DNA from: Clostridiales bacterium
GTDB taxonomy: Bacteria > Bacillota > Clostridia > Lachnospirales > WRAX01
DNA: 47,944 nucleotides
Assembly: GCA_031277225.1 (NCBI GenBank)
Contig: JAITMQ010000060.1
Location: 1 to 47,944 of the forward strand
Direction: 5' to 3'
The translations under genes and the position numbers were made by a program. The notes below the pieces were generated by a model that saw only the letters and a list, made by a program, of their open reading frames with translations, had not been told where the DNA came from and did not search any database. How positions within the stretch are numbered: the stretch's first letter is position 1; every line of letters begins with the position of its first letter. Shown in pieces: positions 7,182 to 14,396 of the stretch.

Positions 7182-7724
7182 ATGAGAGTAATTTCAGGAA
7201 AAGCAAAAGGCATGGGGCTGTTTTCGCCGCAGGGCAATTCAATCCGCCCCACTTCGGACTATGTCAAAGAAAGCCTTTTTAATTTAATTGGCCACGACAT
7301 CTATAATGCCGAATTTTTAGACCTTTTCGCAGGCTCGGGCGGCGTGGGAATAGAGGCCTTAAGCCGCGGTGCCGCCTCCGCCACCTTTATCGACATTTCC
7401 CAAAAGTCCATACATCTAATCCGCCGCAATCTTCAAAAAACAAGGCTTTTTGAAAATGCCGTGCTATTGAAAGGCGAATTGCCAAATACCCTAAAAAAGC
7501 TGGACGGCCAAAAATTCGACATAATATTTCTGGACCCGCCGTATTTTAGAGATTTTGCGGCAAAAATGCTGGATTCCATTCTAAAGCTTGACATTTTGCA
7601 CGAAGACGGCTATATAGCCCTTGAGGCCGGCGAATTTGACGAAATCCCGCCGCATCCCTCGCTGAAAATCTTTAAAGAGCGCGTCTATAGCAGCACAAAA
7701 TTGGTATTTATGGAGGTATTATGA
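7182..7724 (+). CDS. rsmD: 16S rRNA (guanine966-N2)-methyltransferase RsmD
   Basis: A 180-aa SAM-dependent methyltransferase of the usual RsmD length. It has N-terminal [10 protein letters not shown], the SAM loop [19 protein letters not shown] and the catalytic DPPY motif (IIFLDPPYF). It methylates G966 of 16S rRNA during 30S assembly. GGGAG lies 8 nt before the ATG. The TGA overlaps the coaD ATG (ATGA), giving translational coupling. rsmD-coaD is a conserved pair (ylbH-coaD in Bacillus). The leader contains a family B element. Confidence 0.95.
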   Translation: MRVISGKAKGMGLFSPQGNSIRPTSDYVKESLFNLIGHDIYNAEFLDLFAGSGGVGIEALSRGAASATFIDISQKSIHLIRRNLQKTRLFENAVLLKGELPNTLKKLDGQKFDIIFLDPPYFRDFAAKMLDSILKLDILHEDGYIALEAGEFDEIPPHPSLKIFKERVYSSTKLVFMEVL

Positions 7725-8200
7725 CAGCAGTCTATCCCGGCAGTTTTGACCCGGTTACCTACGGGCATTTGGACATAATTCGGCGCGCCGCCAAAATCAC
7801 GGACAGGCTTATAGTGGCTGTGGCAAGCAATTCCGCCAAAAAGCCCATGTTTAGCGTGGATGAGCGTCTTGAAATGATGCGCGCCGTCTGCGCAGGCATC
7901 CCCGGCGTGGAAGTTGCGTCATTTTCCGGCCTTTTGGTCGAATTTGCGAAAAAAAGCGGGGCTGTGGCCATAATTCGCGGCCTGCGCGCCCTAACCGATT
8001 TTGAATACGAATTTCAAATGGCTCTGGCCAATCGCATGTTGGATGAAAATATTGAAACTTTATTTATTTCAACAAATGTGCAATATTCGTTTATTTCTTC
8101 GTCCTTGGTGAAGGAAATCGCGCTTTTGGGCGGAGATGCCGCGTCTATGACGCCAAAAATCGTTTTCAATAATATCTTGCAAAAAATTAGTGGTTTGTGA
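7721..8200 (+). CDS. coaD: Phosphopantetheine adenylyltransferase CoaD
   Basis: 159 aa, the normal CoaD length. It has the nucleotidyltransferase signature [19 protein letters not shown] at the N-terminus, [15 protein letters not shown] in the middle and the C-terminal [19 protein letters not shown]. It transfers AMP from ATP to 4'-phosphopantetheine in CoA synthesis. It overlaps rsmD by 4 nt. The -10 box of the next promoter begins immediately after its TGA. Confidence 0.96.
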   Translation: MTAVYPGSFDPVTYGHLDIIRRAAKITDRLIVAVASNSAKKPMFSVDERLEMMRAVCAGIPGVEVASFSGLLVEFAKKSGAVAIIRGLRALTDFEYEFQMALANRMLDENIETLFISTNVQYSFISSSLVKEIALLGGDAASMTPKIVFNNILQKISGL

Positions 8201-8206
8201 TATAAT
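8177..8206 (+). promoter_or_regulatory. Promoter of the coiled-coil gene and argS
   Basis: TTGCAA, 18-bp spacer, TATAAT preceded by TG (extended -10: TGATATAAT). The -35 lies within the coaD 3' end. An AAAAGGGGAGG ribosome site follows. Confidence 0.75.
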
Positions 8207-8238
8207 GTTTGGAAGGGTAAAAAAGGGGAGGCACAAAG

Positions 8239-8790
8239 ATGGAACTTATTAATTCACAAATTGATAAAATCGAAGATTTGCTGGCGAAGCTGGACGAGGT
8301 GATTGACAACGCGCGTTCTGTACCTTTTTCTGCGAAGATAAGCATTGAAAAAGAGGCCTTGTACAGCGTGATTGACGACATAAGGGGCACGGTTTACGAT
8401 ATGCGCAAGGGCCTGCCGTCGGAAATTAATCAGGCAAGGCGTGTGCTGCATGACAGGGATAATCACCTTAGCGACGCACGCTCTAAAGCCGAAATGATTA
8501 TAAAGGCGGCGGAATCCGAGGCGCATAGGATTCTTAACGAGCATGACTTGGTTGTCCATGCCAAAAAAATGGCGGCGCAAATTGAAGAAGAGGCCAAGGC
8601 CAACGAGCGGGAATATATGGTTCATGCCGCCGAATATGCCGTGGATATTTTAGACCAAATGGACAAACTAATGCAAAACACCTTGAATGAGCAACTTAAG
8701 CGCGCAAATGATATTGAAAATTTCTATAGCGGTGTTTTGGCGGATATTCAAGATAATCGGAGTTCTGTCAAAAATCAAATTAGCAAGTAG
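8239..8790 (+). CDS. Coiled-coil protein of unknown function
   Basis: 183 aa, almost entirely helical and rich in charged heptads (about residues 1-25, 70-125 and 140-183), with no signal peptide or membrane segment. The central part, SDARSKAEMIIKAAESEAHR, resembles the stalk helices of ATP synthase B/H subunits and DivIVA-like proteins, so automatic pipelines may call it an ATPase subunit. I see no ATPase motif. The ribosome site AAAAGGGGAGG is strong. It lies between coaD and argS, 8 bp before argS, and is probably co-transcribed with it. Confidence 0.85.
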   Translation: MELINSQIDKIEDLLAKLDEVIDNARSVPFSAKISIEKEALYSVIDDIRGTVYDMRKGLPSEINQARRVLHDRDNHLSDARSKAEMIIKAAESEAHRILNEHDLVVHAKKMAAQIEEEAKANEREYMVHAAEYAVDILDQMDKLMQNTLNEQLKRANDIENFYSGVLADIQDNRSSVKNQISK

Positions 8791-8798
8791 GAGAGCTT

Positions 8799-10502
8799 AT
8801 GGACTTTAAGTTAGAAGTTGCAAAACTTATCGCTAATGCAGCGACTTTGGATTTGGAAACTATAGCCGAGGCTATAGAAATTCCCCCAAATCCCGATTTA
8901 GGCGATTTCGCCTTCCCCTGCTTTAGGCTGGCAAAAACCCTGCGCAAAGCTCCGCCCATTATCGCGCAGGAAATTAAGCAAAACATCGAAATGCCCGATT
9001 TTTTAGCGTCCGTGGAAATTGCGGGCGCTTATATTAACTTCTTTGTTAAGCGCGATTTTTACGCCGAGGAAGTCCTGCGCAAAATTTTTGAACAGGGCGC
9101 AAATTTCGGTCGGCAGAACTTGGGCAATGGCGGCTGCGTAGTAATTGACTATTCCCATCCAAATATGGCAAAACCCTTCCATGTCGGGCATCTGCGCTCC
9201 ACCGTCATAGGCCACGCCCTCTACAATATTTTCAATTTTTTGGGCTATCGTTCGTTTTCAATAAATTATTTGGGCGATTGGGGAACGCAATTCGGCAAGG
9301 TTATCGCCGCCTATGAAAATTGGGGCAGTAAGGAAGAAGTGGACGCGGGCGGCATTGCAGAGCTTAATCGCCTCTATGTCAAATTTCATGTGGAAGTCGA
9401 GGCGGACAAGACCTTGGACGAACAGGCGCGCGCCTGGCATATGAAAATGGAGCAGGGCGACGAATATGCCCTGGCATTGTGGCATTGGTTCAAAGAAATA
9501 AGCATGAAAGAATATGCCGCCATTTACAGGCTTTTTGATATTGATTTTGATTCTTACCAAGGTGAGAGTTTTTATAATGACAAAATGTCGCCGGTTGTGG
9601 AGCGGCTTCGCGAAAGCGGCCTGCTTACAGAAAGCGACGGCGCGATGATTGTTGAGCTTGAGGAGCATAAAATGCCGCCCTGCCTAATTTTGCGAAGCGA
9701 CGGCGGCACGCTTTACGCCACGCGCGACATAACGTCGGTTTTGCACCGTAAAGAGGCCTATAATTTCGTTAAGGCCCTCTATGTAACCTCGCATGAACAA
9801 ATCCTGCATTTTGCGCAGGTTTTTAAGGTGATAGAGCTTATGGGGCATGATTTTGAGCTTATGCATGTGCCTTTTGGTTATATGAATTTGCCGGGCGGCA
9901 AAATGTCCACTCGCAAGGGAAATGTGCTGTTGATGCAGGATTTGCTGGACCAGACTATTGACAAAATTAAGGGCATTATAGAGGAGAAAAACCCGGATTT
10001 AAAGGATAAAGAGGTTGTGGCGCAACAGGTTGGAATCGGTGCGGTAATTTTTAATGACCTCTATAACAGCCGCATTAAGGATGTGGAATTTTCGTGGGAG
10101 CGAATGTTGTCCTTTGAGGGGGAAACGGGGCCATATGTGCAATATACCCATGCGCGCTGTTGTTCTGTTTTGAATAAGGCCGTAGGGGCGACCGCCCTCG
10201 GTCGCCCGTTCGCCGACGCGAATCTTGGCCTGTTGACAGACGCGGCGGAATTTGAGCTGATTAAGATTCTGAACGGCTTCCCCGAAAAAATCGCCGAAGC
10301 CGCCGAAAAATATGAGCCTTTTATTATCTCGCGCTTCGTGATGCAACTCGCCCAGGCTTTTAATAAATTCTACCGCGACAACCCCATCCTGCGCGCCGAA
10401 GAAGAACTAAAAAAAGCCCGCCTACACCTAACCCATTGCACAAAAACCGTAATCGCAGCAGCCCTAAACCTACTAGGCATCAAAGCCCCGCAAGAAATGT
10501 AG
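8799..10502 (+). CDS. argS: Arginine-tRNA ligase
   Basis: The 567-aa class I synthetase carries the N-terminal Add-1 domain, HVGH (the HIGH motif) at residues 128-131 in NMAKPFHVGHLRST, KMSTRKGN (the KMSKS motif) near 368, and the DALR anticodon-binding domain at the C-terminus. It charges tRNA-Arg. The start has a GGAG site about 8 nt upstream. Around residues 462-474 (VGATALGRPFADA) it contains the family F repeat GTAGGGGCGACCGCCCTCGG read in frame. The repeat lies near the junction with the DALR domain. An intrinsic terminator follows. Confidence 0.96.
   Translation: MDFKLEVAKLIANAATLDLETIAEAIEIPPNPDLGDFAFPCFRLAKTLRKAPPIIAQEIKQNIEMPDFLASVEIAGAYINFFVKRDFYAEEVLRKIFEQGANFGRQNLGNGGCVVIDYSHPNMAKPFHVGHLRSTVIGHALYNIFNFLGYRSFSINYLGDWGTQFGKVIAAYENWGSKEEVDAGGIAELNRLYVKFHVEVEADKTLDEQARAWHMKMEQGDEYALALWHWFKEISMKEYAAIYRLFDIDFDSYQGESFYNDKMSPVVERLRESGLLTESDGAMIVELEEHKMPPCLILRSDGGTLYATRDITSVLHRKEAYNFVKALYVTSHEQILHFAQVFKVIELMGHDFELMHVPFGYMNLPGGKMSTRKGNVLLMQDLLDQTIDKIKGIIEEKNPDLKDKEVVAQQVGIGAVIFNDLYNSRIKDVEFSWERMLSFEGETGPYVQYTHARCCSVLNKAVGATALGRPFADANLGLLTDAAEFELIKILNGFPEKIAEAAEKYEPFIISRFVMQLAQAFNKFYRDNPILRAEEELKKARLHLTHCTKTVIAAALNLLGIKAPQEM
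10181..10212 (+). repeat. Family F repeat inside argS
   Basis: GTAGGGGCGACCGCCCTCGG plus TCGCCC forms a GGGCGACC/GGTCGCCC palindrome. It matches noncoding copies at about 11029-11063, 34574-34600 and 34864-34890, but here is translated as part of ArgS. Confidence 0.88.
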
Positions 10503-10525
10503 ACCCAAACAACCAATAAAACACC

Positions 10526-10560
10526 AAAACCCCCACAAGCGGATGCCTGCGGGGGTTTTT
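10526..10560. terminator. Terminator after argS
   Basis: AAAACCCCCACAAGC and GCCTGCGGGGGTTTTT form a G/C-rich stem with two mismatches and a T-run on both strands. An almost identical copy is at 11880-11912. Confidence 0.85.
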
Positions 10561-11878
10561 CGGCTGGCCGTCATTGCGGGCTTGACCCGCAATCCCCCGT
10601 TTGTTCATCCACGGCTGAAGCTGTGGATGAAATGATGAATGTTAAATGATGAATGATGAATGAAAACCCCGAAACCTCACGCTTTTGAACTTGATTCATC
10701 ATTCATCATTCATAATTCATAATTCCGACCCGAAGGGTCGGACAAGTGGGGGATTCCCGCTTTCGCGGGAATGACGTTTTTCGTGCTTTTCGTGCTTTTC
10801 GTGCTTTTCGTGCTTTTCGTGCTTTTCGTGGTTAAAAGGATTGAGCCACGAAAGGCACGAAAGGCACGAAAACGCCATTCGTACAAGCCGTCATTGCGGG
10901 AATGACGGGGTTTGTTGCCGCGTCCGTTGGAATACAGGCGGCCTAAAGGCCGCGATGCCGCTTCGCGGCCGGGCGCAGAGCTGCGCTCTGGCTTTGTTAT
11001 GAGAGCCTGCGCGAAGCGCCGCGCCAGAGGGCGACCGAGGGCGGTCGCCCCTACGGTCGCCCTAAAGGCCGCAGGGTCATTCCCGGCTTGGCCGGGAATC
11101 TCCGGAATTGGCAGGGGATTCCCGCTTTCGCGGGAATGGCGGAAACTTCCGGCGGGGGATTTGGCTTGCGACTAACGTCATCCGCGCTTGGTCCTTTTCG
11201 TGGCTTTCGTGCGTTTCGTGCTTTTCGTGGTTAAAAAGATTGAACCACGAAAAGCACGAAAGCCCACGAAAACACCACTCGTACAAACCGTCATTGCGGG
11301 AATGATGGGGTTTGTTGCCGCGTCCGTTGGAATACGGGCGGCCTAAAGGCCGCAGGGTCATTCCCGGCTTGATGGAGAATCCCCCGTTTGTTCATCCACG
11401 GCTGAAGTCGTGGATGAAATGATGAATGAAGAATGATGAATGAAGAATGAAGAATGAAGACCCCGAAACCTCACGCTTTTGGACTTAATTCATCATTCAT
11501 AATTTATCATTTATAATTCCGACCCGAAGGGTCGGACAAGCGGGGGATTCCCGCTTTCGCGGGAATGACGGGGGGTATTGGAGCATCCGTTGGAATACGG
11601 GCGGCCCAAAGGCCGCAGGGTCATTCCCGGCTTGTTGCGGAATCCCCCCGTTTGTTCATCCGCAGCTGAAATGATGAATGATGAATGAAAACCCCGAAAC
11701 CTCATGCTTTTGAACTTAATTCATCATTCATAATTCATAATTCATAATTCCGACCCGAAGGGTCGGACAAGTCGGGGGATTCCCGCTTTCGCGGGAATGA
11801 CGTTTTTCGTGCCTTTCGTGCTTTTCGTGGTTAAAAAGATTGAACCACGAAAGGCACGAAAAACACGAAAAACGAAAA
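10561..11878. repeat. Repeat cluster: three imperfect copies of a composite module
   Basis: About 1.3 kb without a supported gene. A recurring order is visible: CCGTTTGTTCATCCACGGCT (10597, 11384, 11648), an ATGAATGATGAATG inverted repeat (family E), CCGACCCGAAGGGTCGGACA, a dRS3-like palindrome (family C), and a TTTTCGTGCTTTTCGTG/CACGAAAAGCACGAAA inverted repeat (family D). GTCCGTTGGAATAC with a GGCGGCCTAAAGGCCGC palindrome also recurs near 10922, 11328 and 11588. A family F unit lies near 11029. The cluster is bounded by two copies of the same terminator. Short ORFs here encode only repeat-derived peptides. Confidence 0.85.
10777..10872. repeat. Family D inverted repeat with a 9-bp tandem array
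   Basis: Five tandem CGTGCTTTT units, then CGTGGTTAAAAGGATTGAGC and CACGAAAGGCACGAAAGGCA, which complement the first arm. Other copies lie at about 11195-11275, 11803-11872, 20017-20088, 33836-33905 and 34708-34780. Confidence 0.85.
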
Positions 11879-11912
11879 TCCCCCACAAGCGGATGCCTGC
11901 GGGGGTTTTTCT
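11879..11912. terminator. Second copy of the argS-type terminator
   Basis: The CCCCCACAAGC-GGAT-GCCTGCGGGGG stem with TTTTT is the same sequence as at 10526-10560. It sits about 40 bp beyond the 3' end of the minus-strand lipoprotein gene and could end transcription from that side, although the U-run is better on the plus strand. Confidence 0.65.
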
Positions 11913-11952
11913 AGTTTCTAGTTTCTAGTTTCTAATGTCTAATTTCTAATGT

Positions 11953-12264
11953 CTAGTTAATTCTAGTATAACTATGCGTGCCGTCTATCCATCTTAGTGT
12001 TATGGTATTTCCGGAGATGGAATAGCCTACGCGTCCGTTATCGTGGGCGCCGGAAAATATTATATAATTGCCCGATGTTCTCCAAGTGAAGGCGCTTTCC
12101 CAGCTTCTGCCGCTTCCGTCGGCATTAAATGTGATTGTCCAGCCCGGGTCTATAGTCCAAGCCCATGTGCCAACCAAAGCCTCATCCCGCGAATTACAAC
12201 CCGTCATAACAAAAACGGCAGAAACCATAGTAAGCACAAGCAAAACCGCTAAAAATCTTCTCAT
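11953..12264 (-). CDS. Small lipoprotein, lipocalin-like/DUF5640-type (paralogue 1)
   Basis: The 103-aa product has a lipoprotein signal peptide (MRRFLAVLLV start, lipobox VMTGC with Cys23). A mature part of about 80 aa begins with the LVGTWAW pattern of small lipocalin-like proteins, followed by short beta-strand pairs (GWTITFNADGSGR, ISGNTITLRWID). It should be anchored to the outer face of the membrane. AGAGGAGG precedes the ATG. It is a paralogue of the next gene and probably co-transcribed with it. The stop codon and last residues (TRIN) are formed by a TTCTAGTTAATT-type repeat (family I). Ligand unknown. Confidence 0.82.
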   Translation of the reverse strand: MRRFLAVLLVLTMVSAVFVMTGCNSRDEALVGTWAWTIDPGWTITFNADGSGRSWESAFTWRTSGNYIIFSGAHDNGRVGYSISGNTITLRWIDGTHSYTRIN

Positions 12265-12275
12265 AAAAGCCCTCC

Positions 12276-12307
12276 TCTAATTTCTAATCTCTAATTTCTA
12301 ATTTCTA
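12276..12307. repeat. Family I repeat (TTTCTAATTTCTAG) at the lipoprotein gene junction
   Basis: Tandem CTAATTTCTAATCTCTAATT units. They form the stop codon of the upstream gene (12298-12675) and reach to just before the ribosome site of the downstream one. Related stretches overlap the stops at 11953 and 35634 and precede asp23 at 2584-2611. Confidence 0.75.
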
Positions 12308-12675
12308 GTATAAAAGTATATAAGCCCCGGCTCATCTAAAGACGAAATCGTCATGCTATTCCCGCTTATATTCACCGTCCAATTCTCCCTTGTGGCAAAA
12401 CCCGCATCGATGGCAAAGCCGCGGGTTATGTCAATGACCAGATGGTTGCCGTTGATTGTCCAGTCAAAATGTTCGGGCGCGCCGCCTAAAAAGCCGCTAA
12501 ACCAGTCCCTATTGCCCGTGCCGTTGCTGTTAAAGGTTATGGGCGTGCTTGGCGGGATATTTGGGCAGTCGTTCCAAATCCACGTGCCGACGATTTCATG
12601 GTCGTCATTGCCGCAGGCCGCAAAAATCACCAGGCCCAAAATTAGCAGCAAAATAGGTAAAACAAATTTCCTCAT
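12298..12675 (-). CDS. Small lipoprotein, lipocalin-like/DUF5640-type (paralogue 2)
   Basis: 125 aa, with signal peptide MRKFVLPILLLILGLVIFAA and lipobox Cys21. The mature part starts with EIVGTWIWND and has the same TITFNSNGTG and ISGNSMTISSLD pattern as its neighbour, so the two are paralogues. It should be membrane-anchored outside the cell. AAAGGAG lies upstream of the ATG. It is transcribed divergently from the XRE-TPR regulator across a 164-bp gap. The end of the signal peptide (LGLVIFAA before Cys) resembles enterococcal lipoprotein-derived pheromones in character; see findings. No function is assigned. Confidence 0.82.
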   Translation of the reverse strand: MRKFVLPILLLILGLVIFAACGNDDHEIVGTWIWNDCPNIPPSTPITFNSNGTGNRDWFSGFLGGAPEHFDWTINGNHLVIDITRGFAIDAGFATRENWTVNISGNSMTISSLDEPGLIYFYTRN

Positions 12676-12726
12676 ACGAATCTCTCCTTTATTATGTAGT
12701 AGATATATAAAAAACCCTTACGGAAT

Positions 12727-12755
12727 ATTCTGGCATAAAAAACGCTTCATGTCAA
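12727..12755 (-). promoter_or_regulatory. Possible promoter of the lipoprotein pair
   Basis: Minus strand: perfect TTGACA, 17-bp spacer, CAGAAT as a weak -10. It lies about 50 bp upstream of the second lipoprotein gene's start. Confidence 0.45.
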
Positions 12756-12787
12756 TACCTCATATGTGCACAAAACACCACAAGTGG

Positions 12788-12819
12788 CATTTGCAAATGG
12801 CTTGTACTTATGGTATAAT
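12788..12819 (+). promoter_or_regulatory. Promoter and palindromic operator of the XRE-TPR regulator
   Basis: TTGCAA, 17-bp spacer, TATAAT with an extended TG. The -35 is embedded in the perfect 12-bp palindrome CATTTGCAAATG (12788-12799), well placed for autorepression by the HTH protein encoded downstream. Confidence 0.7.
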
Positions 12820-12839
12820 AATAATTTTGGAGGTGAATT

Positions 12840-13793
12840 ATGGCGAAATATAATGTTGGAAGCCTTATTCGGAGGCTGCGCAAGCAGAGGGGCTTGACGC
12901 AGGAGGAATTGGCCTATCCTATTATTGACAGGGCGAATTTGTCGCGCATTGAAAGCGGAAAGACCATGCCGAGCAAAAAGACGACCGAGATGTTGTTTGA
13001 AAGGCTTGGATACAATCCCGACGAGCTTACGAGTTTTTATTTGGATGACGAAATGTCGGCCACGCAAAAAATTGTTGATGAAATTGACAAGCGGCTTAAG
13101 CTGCTTGTGGAGGACGAGGCGAATCCGCTGATTAACGAAGTTGATGAACTAATTGCACAGTTGGAGCGGAATAAAAAGCATATGCAGACCGACCTTAATG
13201 TGCAGCATATCTTGATTTCTAAGGCGGCGAATGCGCTTAACAAGAAGGAGAGCACGGAGAAGGTGCGCGAAATGCTGGTTGAGGCCTTGAAAATCACCAT
13301 TCCCGAATATAGCACGAAATATATCGAGGACTATTTTCTGTCGAAGCAAGACCATAGGGTTTTGAATATGATGGCGGTTATATATCGCGGCGAGGGCGAT
13401 GTTGACAAGGCTTTGGACATATGGTATCGCCTTAAGCGCAATTATGAAAAGCATTGCATTTGCAAAGTTGAAATGGGGCGCAAATATCCTTCTTTGGCTT
13501 TGAATTTGGCAAGCACCTTGTATAAGGCCCAAAGGCGCGAAGAAGCGATTGAAATTTGCGACAAGGGCATTGAATCGTGCAAAGACACCGACTTTTTCAG
13601 GCATTTGCCCGTGATTATTTATGTCAAGGCCATGTGCCTTTATGAATTGGGCCAAAAAGAGGAGAGCATAAAACTCTTGCGGCAGGCCTATCACATGTCG
13701 GAGGCTATGGGGATTGAGGATGCGGTTGATGTTGTTATGGACTTTATTCGGCAGGTCGAGCTTGCGGAGGGAATCGAAATTGGGGGATTGTAG
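12840..13793 (+). CDS. XRE-family HTH regulator with TPR-like repeats (RNPP-like)
   Basis: 317 aa. An N-terminal XRE helix-turn-helix (about residues 6-60: IRRLRKQRGLTQEELA, then RANLSRIESGK) is followed by alpha-helical repeats to the C-terminus, including TPR-like pairs near residues 175-290. This domain order matches PlcR/Rgg/PrgX-type (RNPP) regulators, which often bind short peptides in the TPR domain. The ribosome site is TTGGAGGTG. It has its own promoter with an overlapping palindrome and is divergent from two lipoprotein genes, the likeliest targets. Specific ligand and regulon are unknown. Confidence 0.88.
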   Translation: MAKYNVGSLIRRLRKQRGLTQEELAYPIIDRANLSRIESGKTMPSKKTTEMLFERLGYNPDELTSFYLDDEMSATQKIVDEIDKRLKLLVEDEANPLINEVDELIAQLERNKKHMQTDLNVQHILISKAANALNKKESTEKVREMLVEALKITIPEYSTKYIEDYFLSKQDHRVLNMMAVIYRGEGDVDKALDIWYRLKRNYEKHCICKVEMGRKYPSLALNLASTLYKAQRREEAIEICDKGIESCKDTDFFRHLPVIIYVKAMCLYELGQKEESIKLLRQAYHMSEAMGIEDAVDVVMDFIRQVELAEGIEIGGL

Positions 13794-13830
13794 AATCCTG
13801 CGGGGATGACGTAATGCCCGCATGTTTTAT

Positions 13831-13859
13831 TTGATTTTATTTGTTGGGAATGTTATACT
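13831..13859 (+). promoter_or_regulatory. Promoter of the toxin-antitoxin-like pair and M16 peptidase
   Basis: TTGATT, 17-bp spacer, TATACT, about 50 bp before the toxin start. Because the next three genes overlap, this promoter may drive all of them. Confidence 0.65.
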
Positions 13860-13911
13860 GTAGTGTAGGGTGCATATGTAGGGGTGGTGGGTGATGACAA
13901 GGGAATTTATT

Positions 13912-14229
13912 ATGACAGAGATTTTTGACGAACAATGGGTTAAGATGGGATTAAATGACGATGATTTGCAGCTTTTGCAGAATTATTTATTGGAAAATCC
14001 CGGTTGCGGTGATATTATTGTTGGCACGGGAGGATTGGTAAAGTTAAGATGGAAACTGCCAAATAAGGGCAAAAGCGGCGGTATTCGTGTGCTGTATGTA
14101 GATTTTGTGCGGCAGGAGAAGACTATTTTGGTAAATTGTTACAGCAAAAAGCAACGGGATAATATCTCCATTAGAGAAAGGTCTATGTATAAAGAGCTTA
14201 TCAAAGAAATTGGAAAGGGGCTGAGATAA
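13912..14229 (+). CDS. RelE/HigB-type toxin
   Basis: About 105 aa from ATG 13912 (112 aa from the track's GTG start). It resembles RelE/HigB toxins of the Gp49-like type: LQLLQNYLLENPGCGDIIVG, then GLVKLRWKLPNKGKSGGIRV, then VLYVDFVRQEKTILVNCYSK, the arrangement of the RelE-fold sheet. Such toxins are mRNA interferases. AAGGGA lies 9 nt before ATG 13912, so I prefer it; ATG 13894 or GTG 13891 are possible. The TAA shares one base with the next ATG, coupling it to the small partner ORF. Confidence 0.82.
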   Translation: MTEIFDEQWVKMGLNDDDLQLLQNYLLENPGCGDIIVGTGGLVKLRWKLPNKGKSGGIRVLYVDFVRQEKTILVNCYSKKQRDNISIRERSMYKELIKEIGKGLR

Positions 14230-14396
14230 TGAGCGTTCACGAAAACACTTTAAAGGGATTGACGCAGGCCTTGGAGTATATAAGGGGCGACAAAACTAAG
14301 GGGCGGTCGGAGATTGTGGTTATTAGAGATGAAGAAGCCGTTGACACGAAACATATCAATGAATTATATACAGGGAGTGTGGAGATTGCCAAATGA
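14229..14396 (+). CDS. Miniature antitoxin-like ORF (55 aa) lacking an HTH
   Basis: Too short for the ORF track. It overlaps the toxin stop by 1 nt (TAATG) and the M16 peptidase start by 4 nt (ATGA). The 55-aa product (MSVHENTLKGLTQALEYIRG; ends NELYTGSVEIAK) looks like only the N-terminal segment of antitoxins that pair with Gp49-like HigB toxins, in the form 'L..GL..ALEY..GDK...R..IVVI'. These normally continue into an XRE helix-turn-helix, which is missing here. It could be a minimal antitoxin that binds toxin but not DNA, or a truncated remnant. Confidence 0.65.
   Translation: MSVHENTLKGLTQALEYIRGDKTKGRSEIVVIRDEEAVDTKHINELYTGSVEIAK

Noticed and set aside
8207-8798. ATP synthase or V-type ATPase subunit
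   Set aside because: The coiled-coil protein only resembles stalk helices. No other ATPase subunits are adjacent and it has no membrane segment.
8791-8798. T-box or other riboswitch before argS
   Set aside because: There are only 8 bp between the genes, and the promoter leader upstream shows no T-box or specifier features.
10912-11705. ORFs of 64-94 aa in the 10.9-11.7 kb repeat cluster
   Set aside because: They translate palindromes (peptides such as FPRKRESP, SRFRGN and HEKHESHEK) and occur in the same form wherever the repeats occur.
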